From the NCBI RefSeq assembly GCF_900101125.1, contig NZ_FNFL01000001.1, forward strand, positions 682,001 to 746,000: DNA of 64,000 nt, in the 5' to 3' direction. Source of the stretch: Sediminibacillus albus. GTDB taxonomy: Bacteria; Bacillota; Bacilli; Bacillales; Amphibacillaceae. Below are positions 44,420 to 54,000 of this stretch, piece after piece (the first letter of the stretch is position 1; every line of letters starts with the position of its first letter). The notes under the pieces were generated by a model. The model searched no databases. It saw nothing but the letters and a program-made list of their open reading frames with translations, and was not told the DNA's origin. The position numbers were made by a program, and so were the translations under genes.

Positions 44420-45388
44420 ATGGCCAACATTCGTGAGATTGCAAAGCTTGCCGGTGTCTCTGTAGCAACAGTTTCAAGAGTACTCAACAATCACCCCTAT
44501 GTCAGGGAAGAGAAACGCCATGCTGTACAGCAAGCGATGGATTCATTGGATTATCGAAGGAATCTTACAGCGATTCACTTATCGAAAGGCACTACCAATT
44601 TGATTGGAGTAGTGCTTCCGTCCATCGATATCCCCTACTTCAGTAATATCATAGAAGGGATTGCCGAAGAAGGCTTGCAGCATAATCTGCAGCTTGTCCT
44701 CGTGCAAACAAACTATGAAATTTCAAAAGAATTGGATGCACTCGAGCTGCTGCGCGGCAATTTAATCGATGGCTTAATTTTTACTTCCCGTGCTGTTTCA
44801 CTGGACATTATTAAACAATACAATGGGAATGGCCCTGTAGTATTATGCGAAGATTCCGATCAACTGGAGTTCCCCTCCATAAGTATTCCTCATGAGCAAG
44901 CTTTCCAAAGGGGATTGGACTATCTCATTTCCAAGGGCCACTCCCGTATTGCCTACACCTTAGGAAGAAAAACAGGTGCAAACAGCCAGAAACGAACAAC
45001 AGCTTACCAGGCGATAATGAAAAAAATAAATGAACCAATAAGAGACGATTGGGTTTTCGACAAATGCCTTACCATCACTGATGGCAGGCAAATCATCCAT
45101 AAATATAACCGATTGAAGGAAAAACCGACCGCTTTCCTGGCCACCAACGACCAAGTAGCCGCCGGCCTGATTTTCGGTGCTCAAAATGATGGGTTAACGG
45201 TGCCTTATGATATCGCTGTTTTAAGTTTTGACAACCAGCCAATCTCCGAAGTGATGAATATTTCAACTATTGATATTCCAATCAAGGAGATCGGAAGGAA
45301 AGCGGTTCAAACATTGGTGGAAGGAAAGTCCGCGAAAAAGCAGAAAATATCTCTTCCTTTCCAGCTAATTGAGCGAAAAACTGTCTAA
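44420..45388 (+). CDS. LacI-family transcriptional regulator
   Basis: A 322-residue repressor with helix-turn-helix in residues 1-24 (ANIREIAKLAGVSVATVSRV), the hinge helix, and a sugar-binding domain with the typical GVVLPSIDIPYFSNIIEGI and FLATNDQVAAGLI segments. It resembles DegA/RbsR-like members. The ATG follows GAAAGGA. The perfect palindrome at 44365-44378 is the likely autoregulatory site. No sugar operon adjoins it, so the effector and regulon cannot be named. Confidence 0.88.
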   Translation: MANIREIAKLAGVSVATVSRVLNNHPYVREEKRHAVQQAMDSLDYRRNLTAIHLSKGTTNLIGVVLPSIDIPYFSNIIEGIAEEGLQHNLQLVLVQTNYEISKELDALELLRGNLIDGLIFTSRAVSLDIIKQYNGNGPVVLCEDSDQLEFPSISIPHEQAFQRGLDYLISKGHSRIAYTLGRKTGANSQKRTTAYQAIMKKINEPIRDDWVFDKCLTITDGRQIIHKYNRLKEKPTAFLATNDQVAAGLIFGAQNDGLTVPYDIAVLSFDNQPISEVMNISTIDIPIKEIGRKAVQTLVEGKSAKKQKISLPFQLIERKTV

Positions 45389-45510
45389 AAGAAGATGCCC
45401 AGGCCGCTGTATAATAGAGAAGGTTTGCTTGTTTGCGACGATGGATGAGCCTGGCAGTATAGCTTTCAGTAAAATGGGCGGCCAAATCCAAAACACTTGA
45501 TTGTTCTGCT

Positions 45511-45538
45511 TTTACATTTCAGAAAAATCGGGTATAAT
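45511..45538 (+). promoter_or_regulatory. Promoter of the antitoxin RNA
   Basis: TTTACA (45511-45516), 16-base spacer, TATAAT (45533-45538) on the plus strand. Confidence 0.6.
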
Positions 45539-45544
45539 AAAACT

Positions 45545-45684
45545 AAATCAAAATAAAACTAAAACAGACCACAGCAGCCACTGTGGTCTGTAGATAAGCG
45601 GTTCCCCCAGAGGGATCGGCTATCATAGTGCGATAGACCTCTCCTAGTTTACTTGTTGGGCAAATAGGGAGGTCTATTTTTTAT
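45545..45684 (+). ncRNA. Predicted type I antitoxin RNA
   Basis: Predicted transcript of about 140 bases from the promoter at 45511-45538 to a terminator: stem ATAGACCTC (45633-45641) with 45669-45677, then six T residues. An early hairpin is CAGACCACAG/CTGTGGTCTG. It is antisense to the 3' end of the toxin mRNA and overlaps the toxin stop codon, as in the known txpA/RatA and bsrG/SR4 pairs of B. subtilis. The 5' end is estimated. Confidence 0.7.
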
Positions 45685-45769
45685 TGATCAGCGAAACGAT
45701 CAATGCAAGCAATGCAATCAAGAAGGTACCAAAACCAATGAGTACCATAAAACTCTCATACATGCTCAA
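45674..45769 (-). CDS. TxpA/BsrG-like small hydrophobic toxin (putative holin-like toxin)
   Basis: A 31-residue peptide with the family pattern MSMYESFMVLIGFGTF followed by a hydrophobic helix and a basic end (SLINKK). It would insert in the membrane. The likely start is the TTG at 45769, seven bases after GGGGG; an ATG two codons earlier directly abuts that site. CCCC upstream can pair with the ribosome binding site (CCCCGTGAAAGGGG), which would restrain translation. A TATAAT at 45830-45835 on the minus strand is the likely -10 box. Paired with the antisense RNA on the other strand. Confidence 0.82.
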   Translation of the reverse strand: MSMYESFMVLIGFGTFLIALLALIVSLINKK

Positions 45770-46068
45770 AGGCATCACCCCCTTTCACGGGGTTAGCCGA
45801 CCCACCCTAAAAGAACATTATCTACATCAATTATAGCATATTCTTACTTATAAACGAACGGACATTCGGACCATTTCTTGTCCTCCTCCTGCCTGCAAAA
45901 CTTTCCCTTGTTTTTTCAAAATAAAATCATCTTTGAAACCCAAAAGATTTTTACTGACAGGCTTTTGATACCGATAACACGCAACCACATGAGACGTTCA
46001 TTAATTCGGCAAATTGTATGATGCCTTCAAAAGCGGGAAATATAGGAGTGACTTAAGGAGGTTTGGGT

Positions 46069-47490
46069 TTGGAACATTTATGGCTTTCTGTTATTCCGTT
46101 TTTGATAGTCATCAGCCTGTCGATTTGGCTGAAAAAAATATTGCCTGGTCTTGTATTGGGGATTTTAGTTGGTTCGTTCATTGTAGAAACAGGACTGTTA
46201 AGCGGTTCCCGGCTAACGGTCGAATATATGGTTACTACCCTTACCGATGAAACGAATATTAAAATCATCGGATTTTTATATCTGTTTGGCGGGCTTGTTG
46301 GAATGATGACAATATCAGGGGGGATTAAAGGGTTTTCCGAGTGGATTGGAACGAAAGTAAAATCGCAACGCGGATTGTTAGGCTTAATTTGGTTAACGCT
46401 GCCCTTCACTTTTATGATGCCGATGTTCCGGATAATGATGATCGGCCCAGTCGTCAAATCATTAATGGCAAGGTTGAATATTTCCAAGCAAAAGGTCGGC
46501 TTTACGATGGATGTTTCCACCTCCTCTGTGATTGTCCTGCTCCCAGTGGCTACGGCATTTGTCGGTTTCATGGTATCGCTTGTCGCTAATGGCATTAACA
46601 AACACGGATTATCCTTGACTCCCTATAGCGTTTTTTTAATGAGCATCCCGTTTAACTTCTATGCGATTATTATGCTGTTATTAGGACTGGCAAGAACCTT
46701 TTGGACTTCCAGGAATAAGGAAATAGAACCAAATAACGGTGGCGCCAGCATCGAGGATGAACAACACCCCTATCACCGGCTTGGGGTAAAACAAGAGTTA
46801 AGCATGGTAAAAGCACAGCCTTGGAACTTAATCGTCCCTTTGTTTCTGCTGCTCGGGCTTTCTTTATACTTATTATGGCAGGATGGGATGGACCAAGGAG
46901 CGACGACCGTGTTTGCCGCCTTTTCAGAGGCAGATGCTACATTTGTAATGCTGCTGGCTGTTTTTATGACACTTGTACTGACGTTTATTTTTTATATTTT
47001 CCGTAAACAGCCAGTCAATGAAGTTCTATACCACTTTATTGATGGAGGCAATCAAATGATGCAGGCAATCATTTTGCTTGTATTAGTTTGGGCATTGTCT
47101 TTAACAGCAGAAGACTTAGGTTTTTCTGAATTTATAAGCTCTACATTAGGAGGCTTTCTGCCGGCATTCACAGTACCGGCAATTCTCTTCGTTTTAGGCT
47201 GCGTTGTTGGTTATTTTATTGGTTCCTCCTGGGGAACTTGGGGTCTGTTCATGCCTTTAGGATTTACATTAGCCACAGCAACGGATGCATCAATAATCAT
47301 GACTGTCGGGGCTGTGTTTGCTGGCGGATCATTCGGAGCGATGACTTCACCATTGGGCGATACAACGATAACGACAGCCTCCATTTTGGAAATGCCCTTA
47401 GTTGATTATGCACGCTATAAGTTGAAATTTTGTGCGGTTGGAGCGGCCATTGCGACGGCATTGTACATCATCAGCGGGTTGATTGTTTAA
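46069..47490 (+). CDS. Na+/H+ antiporter NhaC-family protein
   Basis: A 473-residue membrane protein with about eleven to twelve helices of the NhaC/ion-transporter superfamily. Conserved stretches include GSSWGTWGLFMPLG and GAVFAGGSFGAMTSPLGDTT, the helical-hairpin motifs of this family. TTG at 46069 is seven bases from AAGGAGG; a TTG two codons earlier is too close. Probable role is Na+/H+ or malate/lactate-type exchange for pH and salt homeostasis, fitting a salt-tolerant host. The exact substrate is unknown. Confidence 0.85.
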   Translation: MEHLWLSVIPFLIVISLSIWLKKILPGLVLGILVGSFIVETGLLSGSRLTVEYMVTTLTDETNIKIIGFLYLFGGLVGMMTISGGIKGFSEWIGTKVKSQRGLLGLIWLTLPFTFMMPMFRIMMIGPVVKSLMARLNISKQKVGFTMDVSTSSVIVLLPVATAFVGFMVSLVANGINKHGLSLTPYSVFLMSIPFNFYAIIMLLLGLARTFWTSRNKEIEPNNGGASIEDEQHPYHRLGVKQELSMVKAQPWNLIVPLFLLLGLSLYLLWQDGMDQGATTVFAAFSEADATFVMLLAVFMTLVLTFIFYIFRKQPVNEVLYHFIDGGNQMMQAIILLVLVWALSLTAEDLGFSEFISSTLGGFLPAFTVPAILFVLGCVVGYFIGSSWGTWGLFMPLGFTLATATDASIIMTVGAVFAGGSFGAMTSPLGDTTITTASILEMPLVDYARYKLKFCAVGAAIATALYIISGLIV

Positions 47491-47544
47491 TCCGCACTAT
47501 CCTTATACACCGGTGAGATATTTCAGGAAAATCCCTGTAACCCG

Positions 47545-48021
47545 TTATTTTTTTATTACTGGAATCAATATTTCGAAATGGGGATCCTGTGCATCACGCT
47601 CAGCCGGATATCTTTCATGTTTGATAGGCAGATTATCGAAATACTCTCCCCCGTCCTCTGTATAGGTTTGGTACTCGCTCGCTTCCAGCTCTTGATAAGT
47701 TCGGCTAATATCTTGTCCTTTTCTGTGCTGCGTCTTTAAATAAGTCATTGACGGAACATATACTTCAATCATCCCATCAGGCAGCTTCTGTTCCTCGCTC
47801 ACTTGATACAGAGAAAAATGGACGAAACCATCCAGCCTGGTATGATAGGATAAGCCCAATTGAATGTCTGGCTCAACAGCATATCTTAACTCTGAAACTC
47901 TCAAACTCATCCGGTTAATCATCTGTTTAAGCTCAGTGATTTCCGTGTATGGCCCCTCCCATTTTAATCCGATGGCGCGATAGGCGGGAGCCTGCACAAT
48001 TTGATAATCGAATGAACGCAT
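47545..48021 (-). CDS. GyrI-like/AraC effector-binding domain protein
   Basis: A 158-residue stand-alone effector-binding domain of the SOUL/GyrI-like superfamily, starting MRSFDYQIVQAPAYRAIGLKWEG. It has the usual beta-alpha-beta-beta repeat and a conserved Glu-rich end (EDGGEYFDNLPIKH). Such proteins bind hydrophobic small molecules or inhibit gyrase; here there is no attached DNA-binding domain. Monocistronic and convergent with the NhaC gene. Confidence 0.78.
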   Translation of the reverse strand: MRSFDYQIVQAPAYRAIGLKWEGPYTEITELKQMINRMSLRVSELRYAVEPDIQLGLSYHTRLDGFVHFSLYQVSEEQKLPDGMIEVYVPSMTYLKTQHRKGQDISRTYQELEASEYQTYTEDGGEYFDNLPIKHERYPAERDAQDPHFEILIPVIKK

Positions 48022-48242
48022 GTTTATATCTCTCCTTATTATTTATCAATGCAAATCTTTATGATTCGATTTAGCTTTCTACAACCTTGCTGGGTATTCC
48101 TGCTTCCCCCCCTTGTTTATTTCATTCTGCTCCTGGGAAATAAATAGAAAAACTTTAAATATGAAGTTGAAACGATTGCTTTATTTCTTGATAACTGGCA
48201 TTCTGGAGAGATAAATAAAAAAAGACCGCGGAGGTGACATAT

Positions 48243-48623
48243 TTGATTGAGATTAAAACTTCTGCACTTAGTGACGGAGAATTCAATAGAGGGGTATTCG
48301 CTACACGTGATATCGCCAAAGGGGAGCTCATCCATGAGGCTCCAGTGATTCCCTATCCTAATGACCAGCATGAATTGATCGAACAAACAATCCTTGATGA
48401 TTATGTGTTTGAATATGGTAAAAACCATACAGCCGTGGTGCTTGGATATGGAATGCTGTTCAACCATTCCTATACACCGAATGCTGATTATGATATTAAT
48501 TTCTCAAAACACACCTTTGACTACTTTGCTTATACCGATATAAAAGCGGGTGAGGAAATCCTGATCAACTATAATGGCGATGTAGATAACGAGGATCCCC
48601 TTTGGTTTAATATGGAAAAATAA
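48243..48623 (+). CDS. SET-domain protein
   Basis: A 126-residue protein made of a minimal SET domain. Visible motifs are RGVFATRDIAKGELI at the N-terminus, the S-adenosylmethionine/lysine-channel motif MLFNHSYTPNADY and GEEILINYNGD. The TTG at 48243 follows GGAGGTG. Bacterial SET proteins methylate lysines of ribosomal or nucleoid proteins in a few cases; the target here is unknown. It stands alone, ending at a strong terminator. Confidence 0.88.
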   Translation: MIEIKTSALSDGEFNRGVFATRDIAKGELIHEAPVIPYPNDQHELIEQTILDDYVFEYGKNHTAVVLGYGMLFNHSYTPNADYDINFSKHTFDYFAYTDIKAGEEILINYNGDVDNEDPLWFNMEK

Positions 48624-48667
48624 AAGAACGACCCTCGCATCTACGTCCGAGGGCCGTTCTTATTTTC
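48624..48667. terminator. Bidirectional terminator between SET and ketosynthase genes
   Basis: Long stem with one A-C mismatch: AAGAACG, A, CCCTCG (48624-48637) pairing with CGAGGG, C, CGTTCTT (48648-48661). T-rich on the plus strand and TTTTATTTTTCC on the minus strand. Confidence 0.85.
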
Positions 48668-48677
48668 CTTAGATGAA

Positions 48678-49658
48678 CTAATATTTTATCAACATCGCAA
48701 TAAGCTGGTATCCTGCACCAATCGTCCAAAATAATACGTGATCACCACGCTGGATTCTTCCAGTTTCTATTCCCTCATGTAAAGCGAGAAATGGACTGCT
48801 TGTCCCCGTATATCCAAATTTGTCTCCTACATAAATAATTTGGTTATCCTTTATATTAAGCTCATCTTGGATTTTCAAGATATTGGCAAGGGAGAACTGG
48901 GAAAAACAATATGCTTTAATTTCATCTGCAGGGATATTGTTTCTCTGCAGAATCGTTTCCAGCATAGCAAAAGTTGGCGGCATAGCAATATCGCCATCGA
49001 AAGGAAGCCATTTAATATAACTATCTTCTTTCTGCTTCATGTTCGATAATCCATTCCCAGGATACATAATTTTATCACGATTGACGGAATCAGTGAAATA
49101 GACGGCATCTATAAAACCAGTTTCTTCTTCTGTTTTTTCCAGGATGACTGCGGCTGCTGCATCCCCATAATTTGCATAGGTGATTTCATCTTCCGGATTG
49201 CTGATAAGCGAGTTATAATCCGAACCGACAATTAATGCCGTATTCACATGAATATTCGATTTCATATAGTGACTTGCTTGCTCAACTGCGACAGTCATCC
49301 CTGCGCAATTCGCATTCGAATCAAGAATAATCGTATCATGATCCGCTTCAATGGCATCATGGATAAACATAGCATTCGCTGGAAATGTGGTCTCAGGGAC
49401 TTGAGTGGAAAATACAATCATATCAATTTCCTCCCCCGTTAATTCAAGCTTTTCCAGCACGCGTTTCGCAGCTGTGATTCCCATCGTCAAGCCATTTTCC
49501 CCATCGTTATCGATGATATACCTTCGCCCTCTTCCCATATGTTCGAGAAAACGTTCAATATTTTTACCCCTTTTAGAAAAGTGATCTAGGTAGAATTGAT
49601 TATCAACAGATGTCGCCGGGTGGTAGATGTCTACTCCCTTTATTCTAATATTACTCAC
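48678..49658 (-). CDS. Ketoacyl-ACP synthase III-like enzyme with altered active site
   Basis: A 326-residue thiolase-fold protein of the FabH/KASIII group. The nucleophile Cys118 is present in SNANCAGMTVAVEQA. The catalytic His of the usual HQANxRI block is replaced (SQFSLANI, Ser253) and the Asn of GNTS is replaced (YTGTSSP, Gly285). Hence it is probably not the housekeeping FabH; acyl transfer, ester formation or a beta-hydroxy/ketoacid reaction is possible. It is downstream of a STAS-like gene that lies behind a c-di-GMP riboswitch, separated by a hairpin at 49693-49721. No acyl carrier or reductase gene adjoins. Confidence 0.85.
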   Translation of the reverse strand: MSNIRIKGVDIYHPATSVDNQFYLDHFSKRGKNIERFLEHMGRGRRYIIDNDGENGLTMGITAAKRVLEKLELTGEEIDMIVFSTQVPETTFPANAMFIHDAIEADHDTIILDSNANCAGMTVAVEQASHYMKSNIHVNTALIVGSDYNSLISNPEDEITYANYGDAAAAVILEKTEEETGFIDAVYFTDSVNRDKIMYPGNGLSNMKQKEDSYIKWLPFDGDIAMPPTFAMLETILQRNNIPADEIKAYCFSQFSLANILKIQDELNIKDNQIIYVGDKFGYTGTSSPFLALHEGIETGRIQRGDHVLFWTIGAGYQLIAMLIKY

Positions 49659-49692
49659 TCGTCATTCCCCTTTTTTATTTCTGATAGTTAAC

Positions 49693-49721
49693 ATGAAAAA
49701 AAGGCTTTTGCCAAGCCTTTT
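49693..49721 (-). terminator. Hairpin between STAS-like and ketosynthase genes
   Basis: Nine-base-pair stem AAAAGGCTT/AAGCCTTTT (49699-49707 with 49713-49721) followed by TTTCATG on the minus strand; with the stem the run is seven T residues. Probably a full or partial terminator. Confidence 0.72.
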
Positions 49722-49730
49722 CATTCTTTA

Positions 49731-50075
49731 TTATGCAACTTCTGCTACTTCTGAATTGGTTAAGCCAGCACTTTTTGCTATTCTGTTTAACTGCATCTTC
49801 AAAACAGGATTTTTCTTAATTGTGAAGACAACTTTATTGAATCCAGACTCATTGTACATTTTGAAGGAATTTTCCAGACTCGGAACCATATCTTTGGTCA
49901 GCAGATCCATTGAAGTACAATCGACATCCAACGTATAGGAGCTGGCATCGATAGAATTTACTTTTTTCTGATAATCAGTTACAAAGTTCTTTACGTCTTC
50001 TGAAGAAAAAGAACCTTTAACCTCCATTTCAATTGTCTTGCTAGAACTAACAACGTTAATAGTGTACTTAGTCAT
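49731..50075 (-). CDS. Small STAS-like protein under a c-di-GMP riboswitch
   Basis: A 114-residue protein with a beta-alpha pattern like STAS (anti-sigma antagonist) domains: beta strands near TKYTINVV and YTLDVDCTSMD, a long helix TKDMVPSLENSFKMYNESGF, then strand NKVVFTIKKNP. The phosphorylatable serine motif of SpoIIAA is not evident. I do not know a characterised homologue. ATG at 50075 after AGGGGG. Its expression should depend on c-di-GMP. The ketosynthase-like gene follows 72 bases downstream, so the two may act together. Confidence 0.7.
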   Translation of the reverse strand: MTKYTINVVSSSKTIEMEVKGSFSSEDVKNFVTDYQKKVNSIDASSYTLDVDCTSMDLLTKDMVPSLENSFKMYNESGFNKVVFTIKKNPVLKMQLNRIAKSAGLTNSEVAEVA

Positions 50076-50132
50076 ACGTATTCCCCCTGATTTTTTAAAC
50101 GCTGCATAGGCAGCTTATATTTTATAGAAAAG

Positions 50133-50162
50133 AAAAAAGCCCACACGGATAGCTGTGGGCTT
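50133..50162 (-). terminator. Expression-platform terminator of the c-di-GMP riboswitch
   Basis: Nine-base-pair stem AAGCCCACA (50137-50145) with 50154-50162, then six T residues on the minus strand, about 30 bases after the aptamer and 58 bases before the STAS-like start codon. Confidence 0.85.
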
Positions 50163-50193
50163 AAAATCTTTTATAACGAGTATAAAATGATTC

Positions 50194-50275
50194 CTGCAAC
50201 CCGACTATCATAGCTAAGAGACCAGCCTTAGATTCGTAGTTTTGCGTCCTTGTTTTTCAACAAGTTTGCCAAAAT
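50194..50275 (-). ncRNA. Cyclic di-GMP-I (GEMM-I) riboswitch aptamer
   Basis: On the minus strand the conserved parts appear in order: GGCAAAC, a hairpin CTTGTT-GAAA-AACAAG with a GNRA tetraloop, GGACGCAAAACTACG, TCTAAGG and CTATGATAG (tetraloop receptor), and GTCGGGTTGC. All core features of the class are present. The aptamer is followed by an intrinsic terminator, so it controls transcription into the STAS-like gene. Whether ligand turns it on or off cannot be decided by eye. The 300 bases upstream (50276-50578) hold no other recognisable feature. Confidence 0.93.
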
Positions 50276-50578
50276 TATGTAATTATATAGTATCATAAGC
50301 TCCCTGGTTTTAGAAGTGCTTTTTCGACAAATTTTGCTAAAAAATCAAAAAATGAAATTTTTGTGAACCTTTCAATTTCCTTTCAGTCACTCGCTTTAAG
50401 GTATATCAGCGGAAGTATTTATCATACTTATCAATCGAATCCGGATGTAAACCGGTGTTTTGCTGGGCTTCTCTTTGCATCGATTGATTACAGCTTTAAC
50501 ACACATAACGTGCTTCAGGATTTTTCTTGATTCTTAAACTGGCTGTCAGAATAATCAACGCGAATTCCCCATAAAAAT

Positions 50579-51089
50579 GAGGTTGGGATAAAAGGATAAT
50601 GGCCAAAACAAAAATCGAACGATGATTCGAAATCTCTAACATTCGAACTCGTTCGATTTTTGCTTTTCTCCTATTTAAGATAACCCTAGGACACAGTTGA
50701 AGCGTTCCTGTCCTCAAAGCAAAAACAGCTTCTTCCGGGGCCTTCAGACTCGTGCTGTTCTCACTGGATTCTATGTATTCTGCCTGCGCTGATACGGCTT
50801 TTCTTACTACCTTGCATAACCACCGAGGCCTTTCATCCCGCAGGAGTCTCCGTGGATTTCCTCCGCTGAAAGTCTACGAACGGTTTTCAGCAGTCCACAA
50901 ATGCTTCTGATTTACTTGAGAGCGCGGTGTACTAGCGCTTATCCGATAAACGCTAGTACGGAATCATCTGCTGTTCCATCGTTATTTTATATCTATGGCG
51001 TCATCAATCGAATGCTTGAAGATGGCCTTGTAAACCTTCGTGCTGTTAACGTTCAGTTTTTGCAAGTGGATTTATATGATGGTTCCATT
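50579..51089. repeat. MITE-like intergenic repeat, copy C
   Basis: About 511 bases, same orientation as copies A and B. The left end GAGGTTGGGATAAAAGGATA and the hairpin arms ATCGAACGATGATTCG/ACTCGTTCGAT are intact. The middle contains rearranged GC-rich pieces (CCGAGGCCTTTC, GAGTCTCCGTGGATTTCC). The right end is degenerate (ATGGTTCCATTTC in place of ATGTCCCAACCTC). It ends only about 5 bases from the stop codon of the SNF2 gene. Confidence 0.75.
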
Positions 51090-51093
51090 TCAG

Positions 51094-54000
51094 CTAATTT
51101 TCATTGATCATTAATAATTCGCGAATATCTGACTCGGTGAGTACGGAAGCTTTATCGTCCTCCGAATCAATCACTTCTTCGATCAGAAGCCGTTTCTTCT
51201 CTTGCAGTTCATTCATTTTTTCTTCAACCGTTCCTTGTGCTGTCAGCTTAATGACCTTGACAGCACGTTTTTGGCCAATCCGGTAAGCCCTGTCAGCAGC
51301 CTGCTCCTCGACGGCTGGATTCCACCAGCTGTCATACATGATTACCGTGTCGGCACCAGTTAAATTTAACCCGGTGCCCCCAGCCTTTAAGGAAATTAGC
51401 AGCAGCTGGCGTTCCCCGCCATTAAATCGATCGCATATTTCCACTCTTTCTTCTGAAGGGGTTTGGCCATCAAGGTAAAAGTAAGCAAGCTGCTTGTCCG
51501 TTAAATGTCTCCCTATGAGATCAAGCATTTTGGTGAATTGCGAAAAAATCAACACCCTTCTGCCGGAAAGCATAGCTTCCTCCACCAGCTGCATTAATTG
51601 CTCGAATTTCGCCGAACTGCCTTGATAATTATCGACAAACAAGCCTGGATGGCAGCAAATCTGGCGCAGCCGGGTTAAACCTGCTAATATGCGAATTTTA
51701 TTCTTTCGGAAAGTTTGCTTATCCAAATGCTTAAGCGTGTCATGACGCAGCTTTGCAAGATAGGCCGCATACAACCTTTTCTGTTCCGGAAGCAGCTCTG
51801 TCGATACAATTGTTTCGCTTTTTTGCGGGAGTTCTTTGAGTACATCCGTTTTCAGCCTGCGCAGGATAAATGGACGGGATCTCCGGGAAATTGCTTTGTT
51901 GGTAAGATTGCTGTATTGCTGTAAACCTAAAAAAAGCTCGGGAAAAATAACATGAAAAATCGCCCAAAGTTCCACAAGTGAATTTTCCACCGGTGTTCCT
52001 GTAAGAGCAAAGCGATGGCTGGCTTGAATTTTTTTAACGGCTCTTGCCGTTTGAGTTACTGGATTTTTAAAGGCTTGGGCTTCATCAAAGAACACCGTAT
52101 GAAAGGAAACCTTTTGAAAACTGGGGATATCCCTGCGCAATATTGGATAAGAAGTGATAATCACATCTTTTCCAGTAATCAATTGAAGCTGGTTGATCCG
52201 TTTTTCTTTGGCGCCGTCTATCACAAGTGTCTGAAGATCTGGCGCAAATTTCTCCAGCTCTTTCACCCAATTGTAGGTGACAGACGATGGACAAACAATT
52301 AGTACCGGCTGCTGCTTTTCACGAATTGCGGACACCTCTGACAAAATATAAGCGATGCTTTGCACGGTTTTTCCCAGTCCCATATCATCAGCCAAAATCC
52401 CGCCAAAACCGTAGCTGGCCAGCGTCTTCAGCCATTGAAAACCATGGATTTGATAATCTCTCAATATTCCCGCAAGACTCTCAGGCACCGTAAACGCAGA
52501 CTGTGCAGGCTGGCAGATATCCTTCCAAAACTGGCGGAATGAATCCTCGGCAAGGAGAATATCGCTCGTATCCACGGAATCAAGTATGTCAAGGCTTTGC
52601 TCAACAGGGACACGCAGTCCGTTTTCCAGATCACCATTGTGTACAGGAAGGTTGTGAAGAAAACGGTGTATCTCCAGATATTCCTTTGTCTCCAAGGATA
52701 GGAGCGATCCCGATCGTAAACGGTAATATTTGCGCTTTTCCTCTAACGCTTCCAGCAAGCCGCGGATGTCTTCATGTGGAATCCCATCCAGATTGAATTT
52801 GAATTCTAACCAATTGGTCCGTTCTTTACTCACTCTCACCCTGATTTTCGGAAAAACATTTTCCTTAACGAGCCGTGTTCTTATCGCTGTTGTTGTGTAA
52901 ATGTGTGTCAGCTTTTGCAGTTTGGGAACCATGTAATACAAAAAGTCATATTCGAGTTCTTCATTGTGCATAAAGTAGCCGCTCTCCGACTTGGTAAACA
53001 AACTATCTTCCATCAGCCTTAGAATCTGTTCCTCTTTTTCTATATCTCTAAAAACCACTGGTTTCGAAGTTGCTTCGCTAATCTCCAAGGGGTTGATAAC
53101 GATCTTTCCGTAGTGAAACTCCAGTCCTGCAAGTAAACGGTTTTTCACACGGTCGAGAAACAACTTAGCTTCCAACGGTGTCTTCTCAAACTGTTGCTCG
53201 AAACCTTCCGAAATAGTTACTTTTCCTAAATTTTTTAAACCGGGTACCACTTTCTCGAGAAAAAAATTGATTTGCTCGGGAGCAATCGGTATTTCATCTC
53301 TGCCGGTTGCATCAAGCATTCTCTTTAACTCCTCTAAACGCTTAACATCATGGCTATCCACCAAGGTAATTTTTCCATCATGAATGACAGTATTGTAAGC
53401 AGCCATCACAACCGCCCGGTCCAGTCCGGTAATTTTTAAGCTATAGCCTTTTCCCTTTGTTTCCAACAGGTCAAATTGCAAAGGCAGGATGTCCTTCGAA
53501 ACATGTATCCCCTGGTAAATTTGCTTCTGATCGTCCAAATTCGCATAAGCAGTGTGCTGCAGCAAAGGTAAAAGCTTTTCCCAGGCTGATGGCGGGATTA
53601 CTAATATATTGTTGCCGCCGCGCTCCATTGCATTTGTTGCCACTGACTGATAGTCAATGATCTCAGTAAGCAGCTGAACAACCGCATCTGTTTCTTTGGC
53701 AAAGCAGTGTACATTCAAATCAAACGTGACCTTAGAGGTAAGGCTAACCGGAACATTTTCTTTCACCCGCTGAAGAAATATCTGGATGTCATCGACCTTG
53801 GCTCCATTTATCTCGGCATCCATTCCGAACATCAAGCCTTGTCCGTGTCTATTGATCACTCTACAGGTGAACACAGCCTCCACCACTTCCCTGTCCTCAA
53901 AATGGGACTGATGGCCGCTCGTTCGTTTCCTGTTTTCCTGGAAAAGCGATAATAAGTCATTAGACAGCTCCCGGTTAGCGGAAGCATGCAGGGCCAGATT

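Noticed and set aside
46053-46601. 182-codon minus-strand frame
   Set aside because: Exact shadow of the NhaC-family gene, with low-complexity Pro/Ile/Thr composition and no start signal.
48117-48467. 116-codon minus-strand frame
   Set aside because: Antisense shadow of the SET-domain gene.
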